A stretch of 60,067 nt of DNA. It comes from a virus. The notes under the pieces were generated by a model. That model saw only the letters and a list, made by a program, of their open reading frames with translations. It was not told where the DNA came from and searched no databases. The stretch is taken from positions 1 through 60,067 of the IMG/VR virus record IMGVR_UViG_3300012950_000003, one strand, 5' to 3'. This document shows positions 17,201-24,301 of this stretch, piece by piece (positions within the stretch are counted from its first letter, which is position 1; each line of letters opens with the position of its first letter). The translations under genes were made by a program, and so were the position numbers.

Positions 17201-17818
17201 TTATTTGACTTCTTTAATAGTGACCCCATCTTGGGCCGCATCTTCAATGGTAGGGTATCCGGTTATAAACAGGACTTCTTCGTGGCTAAACTGCTCGTCA
17301 TCAGTGTCGATGGTGTAAAGCGGCCCAACCGGTTCATCTTCATCAGCATCCAAGATGGTGTGTCGGTTGGCTCCAACTTGCTCGGCATGAGTGCTTAATT
17401 CTGGATTTAGTAATTGCTCTCGCTCCTCCTCAGTGGCTTGGAACCAAGCATCGAATTCTTGCTTGGTCTTGTTTACCCAATTAGTGATCTCCTGCTCCGA
17501 ATAATTGTGGTCGTCCTTGTCAAAGAAGTAACCTTGATCTCGGGCCGAATCGCTTGTTTTACTCTCTACCCATTCGGTGGGGCGGTCTTGTAATTCCCAA
17601 CAATGACGGTGGTAGCAATTAGCGGAATAGTTGATAATGTGGTCAGATTCACCACCAAGGCAAACACTGTTGTAACCAGTGAATTCACCAACCACTAGCC
17701 CTTTCCTCTCGATGATAGCTACTTGCGTCATCCATTTGTTGATGCCACCCTCAAAGATGGCGTATTGTGACAATAGTGGGTGACCGCATGTGTTGCAATT
17801 TTTGCTTGAGAATCCCAT
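17201..17818 (-). CDS. Putative zinc-binding early protein
   Basis: The 205-residue product begins with a CxxC pair (NCNTCGHPLLS, Cys8 and Cys11) and has a second potential metal-binding cluster about residues 68-74 (CYHRHCW). This pattern looks like a zinc ribbon. The rest is acidic, with EQITNWVNKTKQEFDAWF as a clear helix. No named family is recognised. The start shares the AAGGAGACAAAATAATG module, overlapping the upstream stop. Confidence 0.6.
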   Translation of the reverse strand: MGFSSKNCNTCGHPLLSQYAIFEGGINKWMTQVAIIERKGLVVGEFTGYNSVCLGGESDHIINYSANCYHRHCWELQDRPTEWVESKTSDSARDQGYFFDKDDHNYSEQEITNWVNKTKQEFDAWFQATEEEREQLLNPELSTHAEQVGANRHTILDADEDEPVGPLYTIDTDDEQFSHEEVLFITGYPTIEDAAQDGVTIKEVK

Positions 17819-18000
17819 TATTTTGTCTCCTTGCGGTTTTCAATTTCATCTATAGCCATGTTGACCAGAACCAGCATTTTCCTCATGGTATCAAGGCCCA
17901 ACGGCGTGACGTCCTTCTCAATCGAAAATCTTCGTTCTTCCTTATCCAAGGCCTGAATGGTGGCCTTGGTGGTTTGTAACTCTTGCAAGTTAATCATCAT
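17818..18000 (-). CDS. Hypothetical early protein
   Basis: The 60-residue product is a single charged, mostly helical polypeptide. It ends RKETK, where the codons AAG GAG ACA AAA TAA also serve as the ribosome-binding site and stop/start overlap for the next gene. ATG codons at 18000 and 17997 compete. No family is recognised. Confidence 0.6.
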   Translation of the reverse strand: MMINLQELQTTKATIQALDKEERRFSIEKDVTPLGLDTMRKMLVLVNMAIDEIENRKETK

Positions 18001-18009
18001 TTTGTCTCC

Positions 18010-18279
18010 TTATGCGTTCGCGTTCTGGATAATATACTTGTCTACGTTGCTTACATGGTCACCGTCGTTATTGAAGGCGATATAAACTTTGTTTGGAACT
18101 CGGATACTGTTTTGTTCCAAGTCTGCTGTAACCGTCGGGCTACCGTCGGCCATCTGTGCTAAGTCGTAAATGCCAACCGGACACCTTTCGTGGGCTTGAA
18201 TCTCGCTGTCTGTAATGCCAACCTGGGCGGTTTTGTCCTTAACCTGTTCCAACTTGTTAATCAACTCTTGTACTGTCAT
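18010..18279 (-). CDS. Hypothetical early protein, first gene of the distal early unit
   Basis: The 89-residue product opens MTVQELINKLEQVKDKTAQV, a short helix followed by beta-rich sequence with VYIAFNNDGDHVSN. It resembles small phage proteins with an amino-terminal 'TVxELIxxL' helix of unknown role. It is the first gene downstream of the minus-strand promoter at 18315-18343, with GAGGAG upstream of its ATG. Confidence 0.65.
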   Translation of the reverse strand: MTVQELINKLEQVKDKTAQVGITDSEIQAHERCPVGIYDLAQMADGSPTVTADLEQNSIRVPNKVYIAFNNDGDHVSNVDKYIIQNANA

Positions 18280-18314
18280 CGCCTTGTTCTCCTCTAACTG
18301 TTTTATATGTTTGT

Positions 18315-18343
18315 ATTATAACTGATTATAACAGGAGAAACAA
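18315..18343 (-). promoter_or_regulatory. Early promoter P2 (TTGTTT-N17-TATAAT) for genes 18279 to 14104
   Basis: On the minus strand the -35 TTGTTT (18338-18343) and a perfect -10 TATAAT (18315-18320) are 17 bases apart. The spacer contains GTTATAATCAG, nearly identical to that of P1 at 24714-24742. The predicted start is about 30 bases before the 18279 gene. Confidence 0.8.
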
Positions 18344-18352
18344 GGGAAAACC

Positions 18353-18394
18353 GTGTTTTTATTATGTTTTTCTGTGTTTTTATTATGTTTTTCT
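18353..18394. repeat. Two perfect 21-bp tandem repeats upstream of early promoter P2
   Basis: The unit GTGTTTTTATTATGTTTTTC plus T occurs at 18353-18373 and again at 18374-18394. Its core (TTTTATTATGTTTTTC, or GAAAAACATAATAAAA on the other strand) also lies upstream of P1 at 24745-24759. The 21-bp period is two helical turns, which suggests binding of a regulator along one face of the DNA. Confidence 0.9.
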
Positions 18395-18416
18395 CACCCT
18401 TGTTATGGGCTGATCT

Positions 18417-18445
18417 TTGCCTTCTGCATCATTTTAGGGTATCAT
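18417..18445 (+). promoter_or_regulatory. Candidate promoter of a plus-strand small RNA
   Basis: TTGCCT (18417-18422), a 17-base spacer and TATCAT (18440-18445) give a plausible sigma-70 promoter. It points away from the minus operon and towards a strong terminator 45 bases further on. Confidence 0.5.
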
Positions 18446-18449
18446 AAAG

Positions 18450-18525
18450 ATCGAGGATATTTTAGGGCTGGGGCTCGATATCTTTGTTGGCGGTGGGGTT
18501 CTGGCAGAACCCCACCGCCTTTTTG
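18450..18525 (+). ncRNA. Candidate small RNA between early genes (plus strand)
   Basis: Between the 18279 and 18541 minus-strand genes, a predicted plus-strand promoter is followed by a 5' stem (CGAG 18452-18455 with CTCG 18474-18477, possibly extended by AAAGAT/ATCTTT) and a 13-bp terminator stem with a T-run. No gene is encoded on the plus strand here. The transcript would be about 75 bases. No target was found by eye. Confidence 0.45.
18489..18525 (+). terminator. Strong plus-oriented intrinsic terminator
   Basis: GGCGGTGGGGTTC (18489-18501) pairs perfectly with GAACCCCACCGCC (18507-18519) across a five-base loop, followed by TTTTTG. The minus-strand side has no T-run, so it is directed at plus-strand RNA. 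Confidence 0.85.
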
Positions 18526-18540
18526 TGTTTGCCCCTCGAG

Positions 18541-18774
18541 TTAGAATAAGTCACCTTGGGCCGGTGGGGTTTTGATGAAAGTGTATTGTTGAATCAAGGC
18601 TTCGTCTCTGATCTTGATTCGTTGCTGGTAATCACCTTCAACCCGTCCGTCTTCCAAAGCTCGATAGAATTGGCCTCGGGTGGGATACTGGCCGAAGGTA
18701 AAAGCACCCCGACTAGCCATTTCTTTGATAGCTTGAAACTTCCCCTCTTTGTTTCTTGGGCCGATATTCTTCAT
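18541..18774 (-). CDS. Hypothetical early protein with clamp-binding-like tail
   Basis: The 77-residue basic product has no recognised domain. Its carboxyl end is PPAQGDLF, close to the QxxLF / QLDLF consensus used by bacterial proteins that bind the beta sliding clamp. It is the last gene of the proximal early unit, followed by the small-RNA region. The start overlaps the end of the 18771 gene. Confidence 0.6.
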   Translation of the reverse strand: MKNIGPRNKEGKFQAIKEMASRGAFTFGQYPTRGQFYRALEDGRVEGDYQQRIKIRDEALIQQYTFIKTPPAQGDLF

Positions 18775-19016
18775 GGCTTTGGCAGGCAGGTCATATAAAT
18801 GCTACCTCTGGCCTCGTTTTGAGCTAAGTATTCCAGCATATCTTCTAAGCTGATACTATCAGCCAGCCACTCGATTAATTCTTGGGCCGATTCTTGTTGG
18901 GCAACATGCTGAAAGTTGTCTCGCACTTCTGTTTCCTGTTTTCTGAGGAACTCTAATTGCTGTTGGTACTGAGTTGACTGCTGGCTAAAGTGTTCGTCAG
19001 AAGGGTCATTAATCAT
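18771..19016 (-). CDS. Hypothetical early protein
   Basis: The 81-residue product is rich in Gln and Glu with a long helix (about residues 10-50). No family is recognised. It overlaps both neighbours by a few bases, which supports coupled translation within the early operon. Confidence 0.55.
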   Translation of the reverse strand: MINDPSDEHFSQQSTQYQQQLEFLRKQETEVRDNFQHVAQQESAQELIEWLADSISLEDMLEYLAQNEARGSIYMTCLPKP

Positions 19017-19321
19017 TAGAATAGCTCCATTTGCTGTGATGGGGGTTGGATTGGTGGCACTGGTAAAGGTTCGATTGGTGGTGACATTCCCAACTCTCGC
19101 TGGGCTTCTTCCTCACCGGTCAGTCGGACCAGATGTTGCCAGTTGATATTATTGTTCTTGATATGCTCAGGCGGCAAAGCACGAAGGTCACGGATAATCT
19201 GCTTGGCCGTGGACAAGCCGGCGTCCCATTGACGCCAGCCCTCCATTTTGACCATGTATTTTCTCAACGACTCTTGGCTAGGTTGCCAATAGTCACTGGT
19301 TTTAGGTTCCTGATTGGCCAT
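19016..19321 (-). CDS. Hypothetical early protein with Pro-rich end and clamp-binding-like tail
   Basis: The start at 19321 overlaps the stop of the upstream gene (TAATG); an in-frame longer reading from 19360 is less likely. The 101-residue product has a folded amino part (SQESLRKYMVKMEGWRQWDA), then a Pro-rich stretch (PPIEPLPVPPIQPP) and ends QQMELF. A flexible Pro-rich arm ending in a QxxLF motif is a typical way to present a beta-clamp-binding peptide. Function otherwise unknown. Confidence 0.6.
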   Translation of the reverse strand: MANQEPKTSDYWQPSQESLRKYMVKMEGWRQWDAGLSTAKQIIRDLRALPPEHIKNNNINWQHLVRLTGEEEAQRELGMSPPIEPLPVPPIQPPSQQMELF

Positions 19322-19791
19322 TAGCCTTGCCCCCGGATATTGCCACCAAACTTCCGCCAATCGGCTTGTTCAGCGGTACATTGGCCAAAATCCAACAATA
19401 GGATTTTGTTTTCAGCGTCAAAGGTTAAGCCGCTTTTATCCTCAATGAAGGAGAAAACCATACCCCTGTTGGGGGGTGAAATTTTGGCCTTAGCCAAGAA
19501 CTGGGCAATACCCAAGGAGATAGAGGATTTACTGCGTGATTGATAGCGTTTGCCTGCCGCCCCCTTTTCCACTTTGGAGAATTTGACCATCAATTTCTTG
19601 TTGCCGTTCTCCTCTAATAAGTGGACTTTATACCAAGTGAAATCTCGCAAGGCTTGTACCGCTCGGCCTTTGATCCTCAGGAGTCCATGCGATGATCCAT
19701 ATAACCGGGCGCTGACAACCCCACCCGGGTGTCCGGAACGAAGTGGGGTTATCTCCTCGGAGTTTTCAAATTGTTTCAATAAGTCAGTCAT
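19321..19791 (-). CDS. Hypothetical early protein
   Basis: The 156-residue product is basic with several beta-strand-like segments (GLLRIKGRAVQALRDFTWYK, and ENKILLLDFG near the end). No family is recognised. It lies between the DUF932-like gene and the clamp-tail gene and shares TAATG junctions with both, so it is probably co-translated. A DNA-binding role would fit its charge and neighbours, but this is not shown. Confidence 0.55.
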   Translation of the reverse strand: MTDLLKQFENSEEITPLRSGHPGGVVSARLYGSSHGLLRIKGRAVQALRDFTWYKVHLLEENGNKKLMVKFSKVEKGAAGKRYQSRSKSSISLGIAQFLAKAKISPPNRGMVFSFIEDKSGLTFDAENKILLLDFGQCTAEQADWRKFGGNIRGQG

Positions 19792-20609
19792 TAGTTAGTC
19801 CTTTCGGCCAAGATTGCCATTTCGTCTATCACTTGCTGAATTTGTGGGGCGAATATACGGTTGAAGATACGTTGCAAATCCAAACTGCTACGGGCCATTC
19901 GTTGATAAGGGTATTTCTTATCTTGGAAATTCTGAGTGAAAGCCTGATGTAGTCGGTGTAGACTATACCCGTCATAGGTGAACTCTTCGTGCTTTGGCAC
20001 CCAATACTGGTGTTCCACGTTGGGAATAGCGGTATTGGCGATCACTTTCGCTCGGCTAGCTTCCATGATGATATGGTCGACCAGAATTTGGTGTTGGCTG
20101 TCAGTGTTTTCACTGTCGAGGGTGACCCGTTTGTAAGCGATGTGCATCTGTTCCTGATGCTTAACATACTGACCAATCTTGGTTACGGCATCACCTAACA
20201 AGTAGGGTAGTCGTGACATGATATGTTTGGTATGTTGGGTTTTATAAACTACCTCGCCGGTGATACAAGAGTTCAAGCAAACGGTTTGGATCTTACCAGC
20301 GGCCATTTTGGTAGCACTGGATTTGTCGTTAGAGTTGAAGAAGGTAACAGCGTTGTTGAAATCATCGTCCAGTTGGCTTTCAAACTGGTAGATGCCGAGC
20401 GCGCGCATATGATTATCAGTCATATGGAATTGGCTGTCTGTGATAGTGTGGCCCAATTCTTCGATTAGGGTTACTGTCTGCTGGTGCATGACTGAATGCG
20501 GTAAGGGCTTGAAATAACCGTCCGGATCGTAAGCCGGCAATTGGGCTTGGAACAGTTGCTCCAGCTCGACCCGTTGCTGGTTGCCGCTGTAAATGTTGAT
20601 TGATTTCAT
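19791..20609 (-). CDS. DUF932-like phage/plasmid protein
   Basis: The 272-residue product contains the DUF932 hallmark around residues 95-115, FNSNDKSSATKMAAGKIQTV followed by CLNS, which matches the family block 'NSHDGSSA.r...g..rvvC.N'. DUF932 proteins are widespread in phages and plasmids; their biochemical role is not settled, though they are often beside recombination genes. The length is near the family norm. It overlaps the 20606 gene by four bases (ATGA). Confidence is in the family, not in a function. Confidence 0.65.
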   Translation of the reverse strand: MKSINIYSGNQQRVELEQLFQAQLPAYDPDGYFKPLPHSVMHQQTVTLIEELGHTITDSQFHMTDNHMRALGIYQFESQLDDDFNNAVTFFNSNDKSSATKMAAGKIQTVCLNSCITGEVVYKTQHTKHIMSRLPYLLGDAVTKIGQYVKHQEQMHIAYKRVTLDSENTDSQHQILVDHIIMEASRAKVIANTAIPNVEHQYWVPKHEEFTYDGYSLHRLHQAFTQNFQDKKYPYQRMARSSLDLQRIFNRIFAPQIQQVIDEMAILAERTN

Positions 20610-20836
20610 GGGGTCAAATCTCCTTGGCCTTTGGCTTGTTCAAAAGAACTCTGTTTCCAGTTTTCAGTCCAGTCTTTGAATAGTTGATAAGCTAACTTAC
20701 GGCTCAGTCCAAAAGTGTCTTGCAACACCTTTGGCGCACCGTACATATTTATACTCCCACCGGCTTGTAATCGGTAGAGGAACCTGTAGGTGGTCTCTCG
20801 CTCCTTGGGTCGTCCGAATTCTGTTTCAATCTCCAT
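20606..20836 (-). CDS. Small HTH-like early protein
   Basis: The start at 20836 is chosen because AAGGAG lies six bases upstream; in-frame ATG codons at 20851 or beyond are alternatives. The 76-residue product contains GAPKVLQDTFGLSRKLAYQL, which reads as a helix-turn-helix, and ends KGQGDLTP. A regulatory or DNA-binding role is inferred. It overlaps the DUF932-like gene. Confidence 0.5.
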   Translation of the reverse strand: MEIETEFGRPKERETTYRFLYRLQAGGSINMYGAPKVLQDTFGLSRKLAYQLFKDWTENWKQSSFEQAKGQGDLTP

Positions 20837-20919
20837 TTTTATCTCCTTGTTCATAATCTTAAATTGTGGTTGCCCACGACCCCGTGAGGGGTTTCGGCCA
20901 GTTACCATCTGGCACTCGT

Positions 20920-21222
20920 TCAGGCGGGAGTCAAACTGGTATCAAGAACCAGATCGTCACCATTAAACTCCCAAACCAAATCGGTTCCGGACTTTCTTAC
21001 GAACCAGTCAAAATCTTTCTGCCACAAGATATATGGCAGATTAAACTCTTGGAATGCCTGATTGATCCGCCGCTTAGTGGTGACCGTGAAATAGCCGTTT
21101 GTTCGTAGGGTGATGGTATGCTTGTCCAAATTTAAGTTGAAAATCTCGGTGTCGTACAAACTGACAGCGATGCCGTTGTCAGTGCTATAGACTTTGGTCT
21201 TCTTCTTCTTTCGTAGTTCCAT
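20920..21222 (-). CDS. Hypothetical early protein
   Basis: The 100-residue product starts MELRKKKKTKVYSTDNGIAV, is basic at the start and beta-rich after it. The ATG has the module AAGGAGACAAGATAATG upstream. The bases 20837-20919 downstream hold no gene I can support. No family is recognised. Confidence 0.6.
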   Translation of the reverse strand: MELRKKKKTKVYSTDNGIAVSLYDTEIFNLNLDKHTITLRTNGYFTVTTKRRINQAFQEFNLPYILWQKDFDWFVRKSGTDLVWEFNGDDLVLDTSLTPA

Positions 21223-21249
21223 TATCTTGTCTCCTTGTTGACTCTACTC

Positions 21250-21492
21250 TTACGGGTAAAGGTGGTGCTCCCGTCCCAGCTCGTCGGTCAGCTCGACACC
21301 ATCGTCCAAATAGAAATCTTGGCGGACAATCCAGTCGAGCATCATGTTGTCGGCCTCCAGCTCGGATCGCTCCGAGCAATTGGTCACGACACAGCTCCAA
21401 TGTTCCTGACCTGACGGATCGACCAGCACTTGGCGATACCTCTCATGCGGTGCCCATCCTATAGCTGACTTTCGTTTGATTCTCAATTCCAT
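21250..21492 (-). CDS. Hypothetical early protein
   Basis: The 80-residue product is acidic in its second half (LYPxx end; DDGVELTDELGRE). It begins MELRIKRKSAIGW, sharing its first four residues with the neighbouring 20920-21222 protein. No family is recognised. Translation is coupled to the gene upstream through AAGGAGACAGAATAATG. Confidence 0.6.
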   Translation of the reverse strand: MELRIKRKSAIGWAPHERYRQVLVDPSGQEHWSCVVTNCSERSELEADNMMLDWIVRQDFYLDDGVELTDELGREHHLYP

Positions 21493-21710
21493 TATTCTGT
21501 CTCCTTGATTCTGGCCGCTTTGATGAGAGTGATTTCATTCTCATCTTCTGCGTTGTTTCCTACGTCATTGCACAGTTCAAACCATTGCTCGTCCGTGAAT
21601 TTATAGGCTCGAACTATCTCCATAGCTTCTTTCTGGTTATTGGCTACAATGTCGAAGTCCGCATACCAGTGTTTCGTGAATTTGAATTTAACATTGTAGG
21701 CGCGTCCCAT
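21492..21710 (-). CDS. Hypothetical early protein
   Basis: The 72-residue product starts MGRAYNVKFKFTKHWYADFD and looks like a small alpha/beta protein. It ends ARIKETE, where KET(E) is encoded by the ribosome-binding module of the next gene. No family is recognised. Confidence 0.6.
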   Translation of the reverse strand: MGRAYNVKFKFTKHWYADFDIVANNQKEAMEIVRAYKFTDEQWFELCNDVGNNAEDENEITLIKAARIKETE

Positions 21711-21883
21711 TATTCTGTCTCCTCTGCATTGGCCGTAATGGCATCAATATCGTTTTGGGTAAGTTTGATCCCGACATAGTCGGTATAATCAAGGACGAAG
21801 CTCAAAGCGACTTCATGGTAGCCGCTCTCTTTGAGGCCACCCTTGTAGATTTGAGTGGCCTTGTTGAATTGTTGATTGGTCAT
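21710..21883 (-). CDS. Hypothetical early protein (57 residues)
   Basis: This short gene lies exactly between the stop of 21880-22113 and the start of 21492-21710. It is a single helical domain starting MTNQQFNKATQIYKGG and ending AEETE, once more the signature of the overlapping AAGGAG/GAGGAGACAGAATAATG module. AAGGAGG precedes its ATG, and the ATG overlaps the upstream TGA. No family is recognised. Confidence 0.65.
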   Translation of the reverse strand: MTNQQFNKATQIYKGGLKESGYHEVALSFVLDYTDYVGIKLTQNDIDAITANAEETE

Positions 21884-22113
21884 CGCCGGCCTCCTTGAAG
21901 TGGTAGCAAGTATTGGTCATCCTCTATATAGAGGTCGGTTTTCCGATCATAATAGCGACCCTCTTTCGGATCGTAATAGAGGGTTCTGCCGTTATCGGCA
22001 AAGTACCACGGCCCTTCCATTCCTTCGATGGGCGGGTATTCCTTCGGGTCGATAAGGTTGGTGCCGATCACTTTCCATGACCGGCTGTTGCTGAACGTTG
22101 CTGTCAATCCCAT
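21880..22113 (-). CDS. Hypothetical early protein
   Basis: The 77-residue product is Tyr-rich (YFADNGRTLYYDPKEGRYYD) and probably beta-rich. AAAGGAGACAGAATA precedes its ATG. No family is recognised. Confidence 0.6.
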   Translation of the reverse strand: MGLTATFSNSRSWKVIGTNLIDPKEYPPIEGMEGPWYFADNGRTLYYDPKEGRYYDRKTDLYIEDDQYLLPLQGGRR

Positions 22114-22126
22114 TATTCTGTCTCCT

Positions 22127-22621
22127 TTATCCTAACCGGCTTTGCTGTTGTTGCTCTTTGACCGAATCGCTTCCGAAAGTGTCTCTGATCTTGTTCATGT
22201 CCCACGACCCTTTGGATCGACTTCGGTACTGTTTTGGTTTCCAGTACCACATCAATTTCTTTGAGTGCCACCTGTAACTGGATTTCTTGAGTGCATCCTT
22301 ACAAGGTTTGGTGTTGCCACTGACCCATATATAAATGCCGCAGACCTCTATATTAAGGTTGAGGTGTACGATCTCGTTAATGGCATCCATGAACATTTGC
22401 TCACCGGCCCATGTAGCGGTTTCAGCCCACTTACGTTCAAACCCGTTATCGCTGGAGGCCGCTTTGGTCTTCCATGCAAACCAGCCCATCTCGTATTGAG
22501 TGTTGACCTCTTGCATTACCTCTTTATTCCCACCTTTGTCCGGGTGGTGGATAATAGCTAAGGTTTTGTAACGCTTCTTGAAATCCTCTAAACTTTCGCA
22601 TCCTTGGAAATAGTTGTTCAT
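22127..22621 (-). CDS. J-domain (DnaJ-like) protein
   Basis: The 164-residue product opens with a J domain: helix II ends in RYKTLAIIHHPDKGGN with the invariant HPD at residues 26-28, followed by helix III (EVMQEVNTQYEMGWFAW). J domains stimulate the ATPase of Hsp70 (DnaK). The carboxyl ~100 residues are basic (YRWHSKKLMWYWKPKQYRSR) and end in Gln-rich sequence, suggesting a nucleic-acid-binding tail. Phages use such proteins to recruit host DnaK for replication-complex remodelling or folding. It lacks the Gly/Phe and zinc-finger parts of full DnaJ. Confidence 0.85.
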   Translation of the reverse strand: MNNYFQGCESLEDFKKRYKTLAIIHHPDKGGNKEVMQEVNTQYEMGWFAWKTKAASSDNGFERKWAETATWAGEQMFMDAINEIVHLNLNIEVCGIYIWVSGNTKPCKDALKKSSYRWHSKKLMWYWKPKQYRSRSKGSWDMNKIRDTFGSDSVKEQQQQSRLG

Positions 22622-22630
22622 AATAGCCCC

Positions 22631-22990
22631 CTAGTAGTCAGTGCCTTCGACGGTGAGGTTATCCAAGCCGGAAGAAGTCTCGCAGTAATCTATTTCGCCC
22701 TGATCCTCGGCTAGCTCCTCTACCATCCCTATCCAGAGGTCATCGCTTTCTGGATAATGTTTCTCAATCAGTTCGCCTAACCCTTCAACATCCTCGTCGA
22801 GCAATTCTGGGAACTGATCTCGGTCGATATCTTCAGTGTCAAAAGCGTCGGGGTTGGCTTTGGCTAATTTCCAAAGTTGGGTCAAGAACTTATCGTAATC
22901 GGTACGCTGCTCGATTTCGTCTAACAAGTCGTAGAAGTCGTACTCCTTCGTGCAGTTGAATTCCTTGACTACGGTGAATTCTAAATACAT
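22631..22990 (-). CDS. Very acidic early protein, DNA-mimic candidate
   Basis: The 119-residue product contains about 36 Asp/Glu against about 8 Lys/Arg, spread along the whole chain in helical segments. Such composition is typical of DNA-mimic inhibitors (for example Ocr-type antirestriction proteins), though no sequence family is recognised. It lies in the early region with the ArdA-like gene. The first bases downstream of 22990 carry a Shine-Dalgarno (GGAGATAAG). Confidence 0.5.
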   Translation of the reverse strand: MYLEFTVVKEFNCTKEYDFYDLLDEIEQRTDYDKFLTQLWKLAKANPDAFDTEDIDRDQFPELLDEDVEGLGELIEKHYPESDDLWIGMVEELAEDQGEIDYCETSSGLDNLTVEGTDY

Positions 22991-23008
22991 CTTATCTCCT
23001 CGCTAAAT

Positions 23009-23917
23009 TTATAGTGCCAACTCGTTTAATTGGTCGGCCATCTCTATCATTAAGTGGCAATCAACTAACCTATCCAACCATCTTTGGGGGATACCCGACA
23101 TACCGTAATGGGCACCGGCTATCTGTCCGTAAACGGCTCCCACCGTATCGCTGTCATCGCCTAAATTGGCTACTTTCAATGCACCTTCCTCGAAACTGTC
23201 GGTGCTGAAAAATCCCCACAAGGCGGCTCTGAGTGTGTCGACTACATACCCACTTGACTCTATATCAAGTTCGTTGGTTTCGGCTAACCAGTAATGCCAA
23301 TCCGGGTCGTCTCCTAACCCATAATCTCTCAACTCGTTAGTCGGATAATCTTCCCCGTTAATGGCTTTGTATAAACATCGTCCTAACTGCTGACTGGCTG
23401 TCAAACAAGTTGGGTGGGCGTGGGTTAGTTTGGATTGCATCTGACTTAATGCTGAGGCTTGGTCTAAAGTCTTGGCCGCAATAGCCGCTGGTGCTAACCT
23501 CATTATTGAACCGTTGGCTTGGGTGAACTCGCCGTTATTCTCTTTGACCTCACCTGTCATCTTAAAATGGTGTAGGCTATCAGCGGTGGTCGTGCCGATG
23601 TCGAAACAGTAGCCTTTGACGCTGAACTTGCCGTTATCCGACCAGTCGATCCATCTCTGCATAACGTCCTGTTGGTCGAACCCTTGTTTCAGTATCAATG
23701 ATTCGGCTAAACAAAGTGCCATGCTGGTGTCGTCTGTCCATTCACCCGCTTTCAACTTAAAAGGGCCACCGCCAACCATATCGACAATCTCCTCGAAATG
23801 ACCTCTAACTTTGAATTCGTTAGTAGTGCCAACGGCATCACCAACGGCTAATCCAACTAATGCGCCTCGGGCGCGATCTCTCTTTTCTTTATTGGCTTGT
23901 AGTCTCATTACCTTCAT
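23009..23917 (-). CDS. ADP-ribosylglycohydrolase (DraG/ARH family)
   Basis: The 302-residue product shows the ARH fold signatures: GALVGLAVGDAVG (residues 18-30), GEWTDDTSMAL (58-68) with the metal-binding TDDT, and LGDDSDTVGAVYG near residue 253. These Asp residues coordinate two Mg ions and hydrolyse ADP-ribose from protein or nucleic acid targets. The full length fits the family. In a phage it could undo host ADP-ribosylation defences or process modifications placed by a phage-encoded transferase. ATG codons at 23917 and 23908 compete; GAGGAAGG precedes the first. Confidence 0.88.
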   Translation of the reverse strand: MKVMRLQANKEKRDRARGALVGLAVGDAVGTTNEFKVRGHFEEIVDMVGGGPFKLKAGEWTDDTSMALCLAESLILKQGFDQQDVMQRWIDWSDNGKFSVKGYCFDIGTTTADSLHHFKMTGEVKENNGEFTQANGSIMRLAPAAIAAKTLDQASALSQMQSKLTHAHPTCLTASQQLGRCLYKAINGEDYPTNELRDYGLGDDPDWHYWLAETNELDIESSGYVVDTLRAALWGFFSTDSFEEGALKVANLGDDSDTVGAVYGQIAGAHYGMSGIPQRWLDRLVDCHLMIEMADQLNELAL

Positions 23918-24056
23918 TACCTTCCTCTATGCGTTGTTCCATGATGGATTGAAAGAGGTCTTTGATCTCTTTTTCCCATTGGCTGTGATCCTCTCGCACT
24001 TGAACCACTTCGGCTAATAAATCATCAAGAGTTGTTGTGGGTTGGTTGTTCATCAT
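23889..24056 (-). CDS. Hypothetical early protein (55 residues)
   Basis: The frame starts MMNNQPTTTLDDLLAEVVQV, a helical acidic peptide, and overlaps the first codons of the ADP-ribosylglycohydrolase gene, whose ribosome-binding site (GAGGAAGG) lies inside it. The ATG overlaps the stop of the upstream gene (TAATG). No family is recognised. Confidence 0.55.
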   Translation of the reverse strand: MMNNQPTTTLDDLLAEVVQVREDHSQWEKEIKDLFQSIMEQRIEEGNEGNETTSQ

Positions 24057-24301
24057 TATTTGGTCTCCTCTATAAAAATCCCATTTTCATAAGCCTCGTC
24101 AATCGAGGCTTGCCCGGTCAACTGAAGGGCTTCGGCTAAAGTGAATCCCTCGATGTCACCGTTGTCATCCCGGACATAATCGTATACCCCATGCCCTTCA
24201 GCTACGGTGTAATACGCTTCTGTCATCATATACATGACTTCTATCTTTCGTTTTCGTTCCTCGAGCCAACTTGGAATTGTGCTTGCGGTTAAGATGATCA
24301 T
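24056..24301 (-). CDS. Hypothetical early protein
   Basis: The 81-residue product is acidic, helical in its second half (EGFTLAEALQLTGQASIDEA) and ends FIEETK, the tail imposed by the overlapping GAGGAGACCAAATAATG module. AAGGAGGCCAAATA precedes its ATG. No family is recognised. Confidence 0.6.
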   Translation of the reverse strand: MIILTASTIPSWLEERKRKIEVMYMMTEAYYTVAEGHGVYDYVRDDNGDIEGFTLAEALQLTGQASIDEAYENGIFIEETK

